Under the pieces are notes generated by a model. That model was not told where the DNA came from, made no database searches, and worked only from the letters and a program-made list of their open reading frames with translations. A DNA stretch of 64,000 nucleotides. It comes from JASLBX01 sp035762665 (GTDB lineage Bacteria > Actinomycetota > Actinomycetes > Jiangellales > Jiangellaceae). The DNA lies in the NCBI GenBank assembly GCA_035762665.1, contig DASTNZ010000057.1, forward strand, positions 1 to 64,000, in the 5' to 3' direction. Both the position numbers and the translations under genes were made by a program. Shown here piece after piece: positions 7,949 to 15,259 of the stretch (positions are counted from its first letter, which is position 1; every line of letters begins with the position of its first letter).

Positions 7949-8173
7949 TCAGAACGCCGTTGCCGGAACGTCCATGAGCACATCGCCCGTCCGGCCCGTC
8001 GGGTCTGGGCCCTGGACGCGGGTGTGCGCGTACTCGGCCGCGTGGAAGTAGCCGCTGGAGAGTGCGGCGATGGCCTTGACCCCCACCTGCATCCGTGCCT
8101 GCTCAATGACCTTGAACAACTCGGCGATGCTGTCGTGTACCAGGTCGCGGAGGCTACTCCGGTAGTGGCCCAT
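7949..8173 (-). CDS. Small protein of unknown function, first gene of the acyl-CoA operon
   Basis: 74 residues, start ATG 8173, stop at 7949, 10 bases before the TetR start. Codons are strongly GC3-rich, as in real genes here, and the sequence reads as a helical protein (DLVHDSIAELFKVIEQARMQVGVKAIAALSSGYFHAAEYAH) followed by a Pro/Gly tail ending MDVPATAF. I do not recognise a family. It could be a genuine small protein or the remnant of a longer one. The operator-like repeat lies about 50 bases upstream, which makes it the first translated gene of the transcript. Confidence 0.5.
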   Translation of the reverse strand: MGHYRSSLRDLVHDSIAELFKVIEQARMQVGVKAIAALSSGYFHAAEYAHTRVQGPDPTGRTGDVLMDVPATAF

Positions 8174-8225
8174 GAAGGCATCTCAACCCGTCGCCGAACA
8201 GCCGTCAATACCGACCAGCCGGTAT

Positions 8226-8241
8226 GTAACCTTACTGTTAC
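8226..8241. promoter_or_regulatory. Inverted repeat, probable TetR operator
   Basis: GTAAC (8226-8230), 6 bases, GTTAC (8237-8241), perfect arms. It is AT-rich against its surroundings, lies between the PIG-L stop and the small first gene of the tetR operon, and is correctly placed to overlap the leftward promoter. Confidence 0.5.
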
Positions 8242-8242
8242 G

Positions 8243-9025
8243 TCAGAGGTCCTCGAATACGTCAGTGAGGATCCGGCCCGGCCGCTCGGTCGGCCAGGCG
8301 ATGATCGCGGCTTCCATACTGACCGCCTCGAGGTGCTCCTCTGCAGTGAACGAACTGTCGTTGACGTCGTCCCACTGGGTGCGGTGCTCGAGTAGAGCGG
8401 CGCGCACCTTGTGCGCTACGGAACTGGTGTCGACGAGGATGTCGAACTGGTCGTCGGGAACTCCCCGCACGTGGTAGACCTCCGTCGGATCCCACGGTTC
8501 CAGCCCCTGGGAGACTCGGAGTTCGTTCCAGCGGTCAACCGTAGACTGGCGGATCGCGCTGTAGACAAGTCGCTTGAACCCTGGGCCGCTGTCGTCGGCG
8601 AACCGGTGAAAGGCATCAGTGGCGGCTCGGCTGAGGGTGATGTGGTCCGGATGGCCGGTGATGCCGTCCGGCCCGAAAGTAAGGACCACGTCGGGTCGTT
8701 CTTGGCCGAGAATTTCGGCTACGCGTCCTAAAAGTGTCTCGTACGGGACGCCCGCGAGCCCACCGTCCGGAAAACCTAGCCACTCGTGCAGGTCCGGTTC
8801 GCGGCCCAGGGTCCGCCAGCCCCGGCGATCCTCCTCCCGGCGGACGGCACCAAGATTCTCGCGAGTGGCGCCGCTGGCCGGATGTATTTGCCCGGCCTCG
8901 CCATCGGTGGCGTGGATCAGGACGAATCGGAATGCCGGATCGCCGGCGTGCAGGGCGACGGTGCCGGCCACGCCGTAGGCGTCGTCATCCGGGTGCGCGA
9001 CGACCATCGCCAGGGTTCTGCTCAC
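8243..9025 (-). CDS. PIG-L family N-acetylglucosaminyl deacetylase (MshB/Mca-like)
   Basis: 260 residues from the GTG at 9025. The zinc motif AHPDDD lies at residues 10-15 (H11, D14) and the second motif GHPDH further on supplies the third ligand; FGPDGITGHPDH is typical of the LmbE/PIG-L fold. Family members remove N-acetyl groups from GlcNAc conjugates or cleave mycothiol amides. The length is near that of generic PIG-L proteins and shorter than MshB, so a role in mycothiol metabolism is possible but unproven. It lies 22 bases after the sigma gene on the same strand and is probably co-transcribed. The in-frame extension upstream of 9025 overlaps the sigma gene and was discarded. Confidence 0.85.
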   Translation of the reverse strand: MSRTLAMVVAHPDDDAYGVAGTVALHAGDPAFRFVLIHATDGEAGQIHPASGATRENLGAVRREEDRRGWRTLGREPDLHEWLGFPDGGLAGVPYETLLGRVAEILGQERPDVVLTFGPDGITGHPDHITLSRAATDAFHRFADDSGPGFKRLVYSAIRQSTVDRWNELRVSQGLEPWDPTEVYHVRGVPDDQFDILVDTSSVAHKVRAALLEHRTQWDDVNDSSFTAEEHLEAVSMEAAIIAWPTERPGRILTDVFEDL

Positions 9026-9047
9026 TACTTCAATCTGCCCGGCGTGC

Positions 9048-10004
9048 TCAGCTCGCCCAGGGCAGCAGGTTGGCGTGACGTTGGGGATCGCGCAGTTTGG
9101 CCAGCGCATGCTTTTCCAGCTGCCGGACCCGTTCGCGGGTGAGCCCGACGCGCTCGGCCACCTCGGCGAGAGTGTGCTGCTTGCCGTCGTCAAGCCCGTA
9201 CCGCAAGCTGATGATCACAGCCTCCCGCGGCGGGAGCGAGGCCACGAGCGAGCGGAGCCCGTCGGTCATCTCGTGGTGCTCGGCAACCTCCGCAGGCTGC
9301 AGGACGTCAACATCCTCGATCAGGTCGCCAATGCGGGTCTCGCCGTCCTCACCGATCGGTGTGTCCAAACTGACCGCAGAGCGAGTGAGTTCGCGCAGCT
9401 GCTCGATCTGGTCTACGGACAACTCCGCCGACACTGCGACTTCTTCGATCGTCGCGTCGCGACCGAGCTCGATAGCAAGATTGCGCTCGATCCGGCTGAG
9501 CCGATTGAGCTTTTCGACCACGTGGACCGGCAGGCGGACGGTACGGCTACGGTCGGCACGGCCACGCTCAATGGCCTGGCGGACCCACCACGTGGCATAG
9601 GTGGAGAACTTGAAGCCCTTGGCGTAGTCGAACTTCTCGACCGCCCGGATCAGGCCCAGGTTGCCATCCTGGATGACGTCGAGGAAGGACAAGCCAGCAT
9701 GCCGGTAGTACTTACGGGCGACCGACACCACGAGCCGGAGATTGGCCCGGATCATGTGATCCCTGGCCTGCTCGCCGTCACGAACCAGGGCTCGGAGTTC
9801 GTCGCGGGGCTGGTCGGGTTCGACGCTGTCGGCATCGGCTCTGCGCAGCAACTCGGCGGCAAACAAGCCGGCCTCGATGCGCTTGGAAAGCTCAACCTCC
9901 TGGGCAGCCGTCAGCAACGGCGTGGTGCCGATCTGGCCGAGGTACTGGCCGACCAAGTCGACATCGTCACGCTCACGGTGGGAGCTGCGCTGCGCCGTTG
10001 TCAC
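9048..10004 (-). CDS. RNA polymerase sigma factor, group 2 (RpoD/HrdB-related)
   Basis: 318 residues. Region 1.2 begins near VGQYLGQIGTTPLL; region 2 is intact (IRANLRLVVSVARKYY, FLDVIQDGNLGLIRAVEKFDY, FSTYATWWVRQAI), region 3 follows, and region 4 ends with LAEVAERVGLTRERVRQLEKHALAKLR. There is no long N-terminal 1.1 region, so this is a nonessential group 2 sigma rather than the housekeeping factor. The start is GTG 10004. A 10-bp palindrome TTGGTACCAA sits just upstream of the start. Regulon unknown; Streptomyces HrdA/C/D and mycobacterial SigB are the closest functional comparisons. Confidence 0.92.
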   Translation of the reverse strand: MTTAQRSSHRERDDVDLVGQYLGQIGTTPLLTAAQEVELSKRIEAGLFAAELLRRADADSVEPDQPRDELRALVRDGEQARDHMIRANLRLVVSVARKYYRHAGLSFLDVIQDGNLGLIRAVEKFDYAKGFKFSTYATWWVRQAIERGRADRSRTVRLPVHVVEKLNRLSRIERNLAIELGRDATIEEVAVSAELSVDQIEQLRELTRSAVSLDTPIGEDGETRIGDLIEDVDVLQPAEVAEHHEMTDGLRSLVASLPPREAVIISLRYGLDDGKQHTLAEVAERVGLTRERVRQLEKHALAKLRDPQRHANLLPWAS

Positions 10005-10089
10005 ATTGGTACCAACGTTCGAAGGCCCGTGATCCTTCCCGAAATCGCCAACTCGGGCATACGCGGGCCGCCTGGACGCATACGTCGGC

Positions 10090-10095
10090 TAGGGT
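10090..10095 (+). promoter_or_regulatory. -10 box for the phosphatidyltransferase gene
   Basis: TAGGGT, 56 bases before the TTG start at 10152. No clear -35 at 16-18 bases upstream. The same hexamer precedes mpa, pup and the FKBP lipoprotein gene. Confidence 0.35.
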
Positions 10096-10151
10096 CGGCT
10101 GCAGGCGTCGGCGCGATGACCAATGCGGCCGGCAGGGTAGGGAGGTGCCGG

Positions 10152-10736
10152 TTGGACGTTCAGGAGTCCCGGGTGCAGACCGATCGGATCGTTACGGTCC
10201 CGAATGTACTGTCTGTTATCCGGCTGCTGGGTGTCCCGCTGTTTCTCTGGCTGGTGCTGGTGCGCGAGGCCGACGGCTGGGCCGTTTTGGTGCTGGCCGT
10301 GTCGGGCTTCACCGACTATCTCGACGGCAAGCTCGCCCGCCGGTGGCACCAGGTCAGCCGGGTGGGCCAATTGCTGGACCCGCTCGCCGACCGGCTCTAC
10401 ATTCTGTCCACGATCGTCGCCCTGACGCTGCGGGAAATCATCCCGCTGTGGTTCGCCGTCGTTCTGGTCGCCCGGGATGTGTTCCTCCTGCTGCTCGTCC
10501 CGGTGCTGCGCAGGCGCGGTCTGACCGCGCTGCCGGTTCACTTCCTCGGCAAGGCCGCCACTTTCTGCCTGCTGTACGCGCTGCCGTTGCTGCTGCTCGG
10601 CGACGGCGAATCGACGGTGGCGCTGCTCGCCAAGGTGTTCGGCTGGGCCTTCGGCATCTGGGGCCTCGTCCTGTACTGGTGGGCCGGGGTGCTCTATGCG
10701 ATGCAGGCCAGGCGGGTGCTGAAGGCCACGTCGTAA
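10152..10736 (+). CDS. CDP-alcohol phosphatidyltransferase (PgsA-like)
   Basis: 194 residues from TTG 10152. The family motif D-G-x2-A-R-x8-G-x3-D-x3-D is visible as DYLDGKLARRWHQVSRVGQLLDPLADR. Five to six hydrophobic helices follow. The TTG start was chosen because GGGAGG lies a proper distance upstream and the resulting N-terminus (MDVQESRVQTDR) matches, from memory, Streptomyces orthologues; GTG 10173 is an alternative with its own GGAG. It would transfer a phosphoalcohol such as glycerol phosphate or inositol phosphate to CDP-diacylglycerol in the membrane. Position before DUF881 genes and gcvH matches Rv1822 in M. tuberculosis. Confidence 0.87.
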   Translation: MDVQESRVQTDRIVTVPNVLSVIRLLGVPLFLWLVLVREADGWAVLVLAVSGFTDYLDGKLARRWHQVSRVGQLLDPLADRLYILSTIVALTLREIIPLWFAVVLVARDVFLLLLVPVLRRRGLTALPVHFLGKAATFCLLYALPLLLLGDGESTVALLAKVFGWAFGIWGLVLYWWAGVLYAMQARRVLKATS

Positions 10737-10801
10737 CGGCCGGGTAACAAATCGCGGCGTGCCCCGGACCACCAGGGAGGTCGCGACACGCCCGTGGGAC
10801 C

Positions 10802-11674
10802 ATGTGCCGTGTGGTTCCCGGGCAAGCACCGCGCACTGAGCGCAAGGCGCGGCCCGACGCCTCCATGTCCTTGATCAATGACCTGTTCCAGCATCCCATC
10901 GACGAGGGATATGCCGAGGCGGCAGCCCGCCGCGAGGCGGCCGGTAAACCCGCTTCCTCCGGATTGTTGCCGGCAAGGTCACCGGCCGTGATGGTCGGGT
11001 TGTTATTGGTCGGGCTGTTGTTCACCACCGCGGCCATGCACGTACAGCGGGACGCCGGCGTGGTGTCCGCCGAGAAGACGTCATTGATCGAACAGGTCGA
11101 TCAGGCCAGCGAGCACAGCACGGAGCTCGAGGACGAGGTGTCCGAACTGGAGAACGACATACTCGAGATTGAAACCCGCGCGGGGCAGAACGTGGTCGCG
11201 GGCGAGGAGCTTCGCGAGCTGATGGCATCCGCCCAGGCAGCGGTCGGCACGGCGCCGGTCACCGGGCCTGGGATCGTGGTCACGGTGAACAACCCGGAAT
11301 CTGAAGGACAGTTCGACGAGTGCGACCCCAGTCTGCAGGTTGTGCTCGACTATGACTTGCAGCAGGTGCTCAACGGATTGTGGGCGGTCGGCGCGGAAGC
11401 GGTCAGCATCAACGATGAACGGGTCACGCCGCTCACCGCGATGCGGGCGGTCAACGATGTGATCCTGGTCAACATCAGGCCGATCGCGCCGCCCTACGTC
11501 ATCAGCGCCATCGGCGACCCGCAGCGGCTGGCCGGGGATTTTTTGGACGGGCCCGGCGGCAAGTACCTTCAGCAGATATTCCAGTCCTGCGGGATCCAGT
11601 TCACCATCGAGAACCGCGAGTCCCTTAGGCTGCCTCGGGGTGCCGCGTCCCTCCAGGTGGCGCAGCAACCATGA
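10802..11674 (+). CDS. DUF881 family membrane-anchored protein
   Basis: 290 residues if translated from ATG 10802; ATG 10865 (MSLINDLFQHPIDEGYAEAA) is another possible start. One transmembrane helix (about 60-80, MVGLLLVGLLFTTAAMHV) is followed by a coiled coil with heptad Glu/Leu (EQVDQASEHSTELEDEVSELE) and a C-terminal DUF881 domain (GPGIVVTVNN, GAEAVSINDERV, PPYVISAIGDP). Membrane-anchored with the domain outside. DUF881 proteins occur in pairs around a small basic membrane protein across actinobacteria and Firmicutes; the function is not established, although envelope or division roles have been proposed. Corresponds to Rv1823. Confidence 0.85.
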   Translation: MCRVVPGQAPRTERKARPDASMSLINDLFQHPIDEGYAEAAARREAAGKPASSGLLPARSPAVMVGLLLVGLLFTTAAMHVQRDAGVVSAEKTSLIEQVDQASEHSTELEDEVSELENDILEIETRAGQNVVAGEELRELMASAQAAVGTAPVTGPGIVVTVNNPESEGQFDECDPSLQVVLDYDLQQVLNGLWAVGAEAVSINDERVTPLTAMRAVNDVILVNIRPIAPPYVISAIGDPQRLAGDFLDGPGGKYLQQIFQSCGIQFTIENRESLRLPRGAASLQVAQQP

Positions 11675-11699
11675 TCAGCACGGATGCGAGGAGGCTTAC

Positions 11700-12032
11700 G
11701 TGATCCCGGCCATCGGCCTGCTACTCGGCATCGCCGCCGGCCTGCTGCTCGACGTCCAGGTGCCGCTGAGCCTCCAGCCCTACCTGCCGATAGCCGTGGT
11801 TGCGGCGCTCGATGCCGTCTTCGGGGGAGTGCGTGCGGTCATGGATGGGGTGTTCGACGACAAGGTCTTCGTCGTTTCGTTCATCTCCAACGTGCTGATT
11901 GCGGCATTCATCGTCTTCCTCGGCGACCAGCTGGGCGTGGGCGCACAGCTGTCCACGGCGGTGATCGTCGTCCTCGGTATCCGGATCTTCACCAACGTCG
12001 CCAACATCCGACGTCACCTCTTCCATGCCTGA
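11700..12032 (+). CDS. Small basic membrane protein (DUF1290/SbpA type)
   Basis: 110 residues from GTG 11700, which has a perfect AGGAGG 6 bases upstream. Three or four hydrophobic helices: IPAIGLLLGIAAGLLLDV, PYLPIAVVAALDAVFGGVRA, VFVVSFISNVLIAAFIVFLG and STAVIVVLGIRIFTNVANIRR. The GGVRA and IRIFTNVANIRRH signatures identify the family. It lies between two DUF881 genes and overlaps the second by 8 bases. Role unknown; the conserved trio (Rv1823-Rv1825) suggests a membrane complex. Confidence 0.88.
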   Translation: MIPAIGLLLGIAAGLLLDVQVPLSLQPYLPIAVVAALDAVFGGVRAVMDGVFDDKVFVVSFISNVLIAAFIVFLGDQLGVGAQLSTAVIVVLGIRIFTNVANIRRHLFHA

Positions 12033-12786
12033 GCCGACCGACCGCCGGTTCGTCGCGCGCAGCCCGCAGAGCGGCCCGCGGCGGCTGTGGAAGGCGCTCA
12101 CCTCCCGGCCCGACGGCGGGCAGGTCGTCGTGGCCGTGCTGATCGCCGCGCTGGGCTTCGGTGCCGTCCTGCAGGTGCGCGCTGACGAAAGTGACCAGCT
12201 CACGCAGGCCCGCCGGTCGGAGTTGGTGCAGATCCTCAGTGACCTGAACCAGCGCAACAGCCGGCTCGAGGACGAAGTCGCCGAATTGCAGGGGGCGCGG
12301 CGCGAACTGCAGAGCGGAGCACAGTCCGAGGAGGCGGCGCTCGAACAGACCGCCACCCGCGCTCGCCAACTGGCCATCCTGGCGGGAACGGCTCCGGCCA
12401 GCGGGCCGGGCGTCGAGGTCACGATCGAGGACCCGAACGAGCGGGTCCAGGCCCGCCACGTCATGGGTGCCGTGCAGGAACTCCGCGTAGCCGGCGCTGA
12501 GGCGATCCAGATCGAGGGTGGCAACGGCAACGTCGTGCGTATCGGTGTGGATTCGTACTTCCTCGACCCCGATGGAGTCCTGACCGTCGACGAAGTGCCG
12601 ATCACGCGACCGTACGTCCTCACCGTCATCGGCGATCCCGCGGCGCTCAACGCCGGTGTGCTGTTCCTCGGCGGCAACAAGGAGATCCTGGAAGAGTCTG
12701 TGGTCGAAGAGCATGAGGAGTTGCTGGTCGACGCGGTGAGGGAGCCGGTGGAGCTTGACTATGCTCAGCCGGCCGTTGATGACTGA
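12025..12786 (+). CDS. DUF881 family membrane-anchored protein (second copy)
   Basis: 253 residues. One transmembrane helix at about 33-52 (GGQVVVAVLIAALGFGAVLQV), a coiled coil (about 60-110), then the DUF881 domain (SGPGVEVTIEDP, AGAEAIQIEG, RPYVLTVIGDPAALNAGVLF) and an acidic tail. A paralogue of the gene at 10802. Its ATG overlaps the small basic protein by 8 bases. Corresponds to Rv1825. The end lies 25 bases before the gcvH start. Confidence 0.86.
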   Translation: MPEPTDRRFVARSPQSGPRRLWKALTSRPDGGQVVVAVLIAALGFGAVLQVRADESDQLTQARRSELVQILSDLNQRNSRLEDEVAELQGARRELQSGAQSEEAALEQTATRARQLAILAGTAPASGPGVEVTIEDPNERVQARHVMGAVQELRVAGAEAIQIEGGNGNVVRIGVDSYFLDPDGVLTVDEVPITRPYVLTVIGDPAALNAGVLFLGGNKEILEESVVEEHEELLVDAVREPVELDYAQPAVDD

Positions 12787-12811
12787 CCGGAGCGGACGAA
12801 GGGCGGAATCG

Positions 12812-13198
12812 GTGTATCCGGAAGATCTTAAGTACACGTCGGAGCACGAGTGGGTCCGTGCCCCGGGCGAGACACCGGAAACGGTACGGGTTGGCATCAC
12901 GCACTACGCGCAGGATCAGCTCGGCGACATCGTGTACGTCCAGCTGCCTGGTGTCGGCGAGGACGTGGTGGCCGGCCAGCCGTGCGGCGAGCTGGAGTCG
13001 ACCAAGAGCGTCAGCGACCTCTATGCCCCGGTCACCGGCACGGTCGCGCGGGTCAACGAGGAACTGTCCAGCCATCCCGAACTGGTCAATTCCGACCCGT
13101 ACGGCGCCGGGTGGCTGATCGACATCACACCGGCGGAGATGGGCGAGGCGACCGGGCTGTTGTCCGCGGCCGACTACCAGGAACAGATCTCCGCCTAG
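12812..13198 (+). CDS. gcvH: Glycine cleavage system H protein
   Basis: 128 residues starting VYPEDLKYTSEHEWVR from GTG 12812, with a GGGCGGA upstream; longer in-frame starts at 12755 and 12779 would add an extension not usual for the family. The lipoyl-lysine is K65 in ELESTKSVSDLYAP. It carries the aminomethyl group between the P, T and L proteins of the glycine cleavage complex. gcvP lies 3 kb downstream in the same direction; gcvT is not in the window. The order gcvH-garA-ftsR equals Rv1826-Rv1828. Confidence 0.95.
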   Translation: MYPEDLKYTSEHEWVRAPGETPETVRVGITHYAQDQLGDIVYVQLPGVGEDVVAGQPCGELESTKSVSDLYAPVTGTVARVNEELSSHPELVNSDPYGAGWLIDITPAEMGEATGLLSAADYQEQISA

Positions 13199-13212
13199 GA
13201 CCGGAGCCTCGG

Positions 13213-13241
13213 TTGACCCGGTGGCCCAGGCCCTCTAGGTT
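13213..13241 (+). promoter_or_regulatory. Sigma-70-type promoter for garA
   Basis: TTGACC (13213-13218), 17 bases, TAGGTT (13236-13241). It lies between gcvH and garA, giving garA-ftsR a promoter of their own. Confidence 0.6.
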
Positions 13242-13350
13242 GCCACCAACCATCAACCTCAGGTTCCGGTCGAGGGGTGAGAACTGACATCCTTGGACCA
13301 GCACCATTTGTCGATCCGCGAGACTGCTCGCGGCCGGGAGGACGCTGCCG

Positions 13351-13875
13351 ATGCCGTTCTGCACTCAGTGCGGTCACGAGAATCCCGCAGACGCGAAGTT
13401 CTGTTCCCAATGCGGCTCGCGTCTGGTGACTGCGCCTGCTGCCGAGCCGGCCGCCGACGTCACGAGCACCATGGCGCTCCAGCGCGAGGAGGTCGATCGG
13501 GAGGAGGTCGGTGACCTCGGGCCGGCGGACCAGGCGGCGGTCGACGCCCTGCCCGTCGGCAGCGCACTGCTGGCGGTCCTGCGCGGGCCTAATGCAGGCA
13601 GCCGCTTCCTGCTCGACACCGACGTGGTCAAGGCCGGCCGCCACCCCGACTCGGACATCTTCCTGGACGACGTCACGGTTTCCCGCCGGCACGCGGAGTT
13701 TCGTCGCACGCCAGATGGCTACGTGGTCACGGACGTGGGCAGCCTCAACGGCACGTACGTGAATCGGGATCGGATCGACGAGGTCGTGCTCAAGGGCGGC
13801 GACGAGGTTCAAGTCGGCAAGTACCGGCTGGTCTACTACGCGAGCCAGCACGGGTTCGGAGGCGGCGTGCGGTGA
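13351..13875 (+). CDS. garA: GarA/OdhI-type FHA protein with N-terminal zinc ribbon
   Basis: 174 residues. Residues 4-23 form a zinc ribbon (CTQCGHENPADAKFCSQCG). A linker contains VTSTMAL, in the place of the phospho-threonine motif of GarA/OdhI. The C-terminal FHA domain (about 75-165) has GRHPDSDIFLDD, VSRRHAEF and SLNGTYVN, the phosphothreonine-binding residues. In Mycobacterium and Corynebacterium this protein, when unphosphorylated, inhibits 2-oxoglutarate dehydrogenase and acts on glutamate enzymes, under PknG/PknB control. The expected ETTS motif is degenerate here (DVTST). Start ATG 13351 follows GGGAGG. Stop overlaps ftsR by 4 bases. Confidence 0.9.
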   Translation: MPFCTQCGHENPADAKFCSQCGSRLVTAPAAEPAADVTSTMALQREEVDREEVGDLGPADQAAVDALPVGSALLAVLRGPNAGSRFLLDTDVVKAGRHPDSDIFLDDVTVSRRHAEFRRTPDGYVVTDVGSLNGTYVNRDRIDEVVLKGGDEVQVGKYRLVYYASQHGFGGGVR

Positions 13876-14591
13876 GCGCGCTTCCGGCGCGCCGGACCAT
13901 GAGCATCGGGGAGGTGCTGGCGCAGCTGCGCTCCGACTTTCCTGACGTCACGATCTCGAAGATCCGGTTCCTGGAGTCCGAAGGCCTGGTCGAACCAGAG
14001 CGAGCACCCTCCGGCTACCGCCGGTTCAGCCATGACGATCTGGCTCGCCTCCGGTATGTCCTCACCGTCCAGCGGGACCACTACCTGCCGCTGCGCGTAA
14101 TCAAGGAACAGCTCGAGCAACTCGACCGCGGCGTCGAGCTGGAGTCGGAGGCGAACGACGACCGGCGCGTCAGCCGACCTGTCGTTCCGCACGTCGTGTC
14201 CGCGGTCGCGGCCGATCCGCACGAAGTACGGCTCAACCGGTCGTCGCTGGTCGAGGCGGCCGGCATCACCGCCGAGCTGCTGGCTCAACTCGAGTCGTAC
14301 GGTCTTGTCGCGCCACGCGGCGGAGCCTTCGACGCGGACGCCCTGCTCATCGCGCGTACGGCCGGCGAGCTGTCGGAATACGGAATCGAGCCGCGGCACC
14401 TACGAACCATCCTCAGCGCCGCCGAGCGGGAGTCAGGTTTGGTCGAGCAGGTCGTCGCCCCGATGCTCCGCCAGCGCAATGCCGAGGCCAGGGGCCGGGC
14501 TAACGAGGTCGCACGCGAGGTGGGCCGACTCACTGCGCGGCTCCACGCCACTCTTGTCGAAACTCGGGTTCGCCAACTCGGCGGCCGCTGA
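13872..14591 (+). CDS. ftsR: MerR-family regulator FtsR
   Basis: 239 residues from a GTG that overlaps the garA stop (GTGA). The winged helix is at the N-terminus: SIGEVLAQLRSDFPDVTISKIRFLESEGL then PERAPSGYRRFSHDDLARLRYVL, as in Rv1828 and Corynebacterium FtsR, which activates ftsZ. The C-terminal half has the helical effector region (VEAAGITAELLAQLESYGLV, ELSEYGIEPRHLRTI) seen in that subgroup. Coupling to garA is conserved. A role in division gene control is inferred from orthology and position. Confidence 0.88.
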   Translation: MSALPARRTMSIGEVLAQLRSDFPDVTISKIRFLESEGLVEPERAPSGYRRFSHDDLARLRYVLTVQRDHYLPLRVIKEQLEQLDRGVELESEANDDRRVSRPVVPHVVSAVAADPHEVRLNRSSLVEAAGITAELLAQLESYGLVAPRGGAFDADALLIARTAGELSEYGIEPRHLRTILSAAERESGLVEQVVAPMLRQRNAEARGRANEVAREVGRLTARLHATLVETRVRQLGGR

Positions 14592-14644
14592 GTCAGCGAC
14601 GGCGAACCAGGGCCGCTCTGGTGTGTTCGCCCAGAAACTCGGAG

Positions 14645-14650
14645 TAACGT
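14645..14650 (+). promoter_or_regulatory. -10 box placed for leaderless start of the bifunctional nuclease gene
   Basis: TAACGT followed by 7 bases and GTG 14658. This spacing puts transcription start at the codon itself and favours GTG 14658 over GTG 14649. Confidence 0.5.
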
Positions 14651-14657
14651 GGAAAAC

Positions 14658-15140
14658 GTGAGAGAGCTCGACGTGGTCGGTGTCCGAGTGGAGATGCCGT
14701 CGAACCAGCCGATCGTCCTTCTCCGCGAGAGCGACGGCGAGCGCTACCTGCCGATCTGGATCGGCGCGGTGGAGGCCACCGCCATCGCCTTCGCCCAGCA
14801 GGGGATGACCCCGCCACGTCCACTCACGCACGACCTGTTCAAGGACGTGCTCGATGCCCTCGGTGCCCGCTTGGAGCAGGTACACATCACTGAGATGCGC
14901 GACAGCACGTACTACGCCGAGCTTGTCTTCAGCGGCGGTGTCCGGGTCAGCTCGCGCCCGTCGGACTCGATCGCCATCGCGCTGCGGACCGGCACCCCGA
15001 TCTTCGCCGCCGAGCCGCTGCTCGACGAGGTCGGCATCCTGATCACTGAGGGCACCGACGTCGACCGGGAAGACGAGGTGGAGCGGTTCCGCGAGTTCCT
15101 CGACCACGTCTCGCCCGAAGACTTCGGCAGCGAACGCTGA
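14658..15140 (+). CDS. Bifunctional nuclease (BFN/DUF151) domain protein
   Basis: About 160 residues beginning VRELDVVGVRVEMPSNQPIVLLRE, followed by YLPIWIGAVEATAIAFAQQG, PRPLTHDLFKDVL and SSRPSDSIAIALRTGTPIFA, all core DUF151 motifs. A plant member was shown to have RNase and DNase activity; the bacterial role is not established. The gene is the Rv1829 orthologue by position. GTG 14658 is chosen because of the -10 box 7 bases upstream; GTG 14649, three codons earlier, is possible. Confidence 0.88.
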   Translation: MRELDVVGVRVEMPSNQPIVLLRESDGERYLPIWIGAVEATAIAFAQQGMTPPRPLTHDLFKDVLDALGARLEQVHITEMRDSTYYAELVFSGGVRVSSRPSDSIAIALRTGTPIFAAEPLLDEVGILITEGTDVDREDEVERFREFLDHVSPEDFGSER

Positions 15141-15193
15141 TCGATCACTGAGTGGGCTGAAGGTTCAGGTTGAGGCTCGTCCCGCGTGTTGCA

Positions 15194-15223
15194 TTGACCG
15201 GAGTCATGTTCGCGCCCTAGCGT
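15194..15223 (+). promoter_or_regulatory. Sigma-70-type promoter for the second MerR gene
   Basis: TTGACC (15194-15199), 18 bases, TAGCGT (15218-15223), followed about 35 bases later by GGAGGG and GTG 15260. Confidence 0.6.
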
Positions 15224-15259
15224 CACGAGTGGTCAAGTTCAATCCACGGAGGGATCGGC

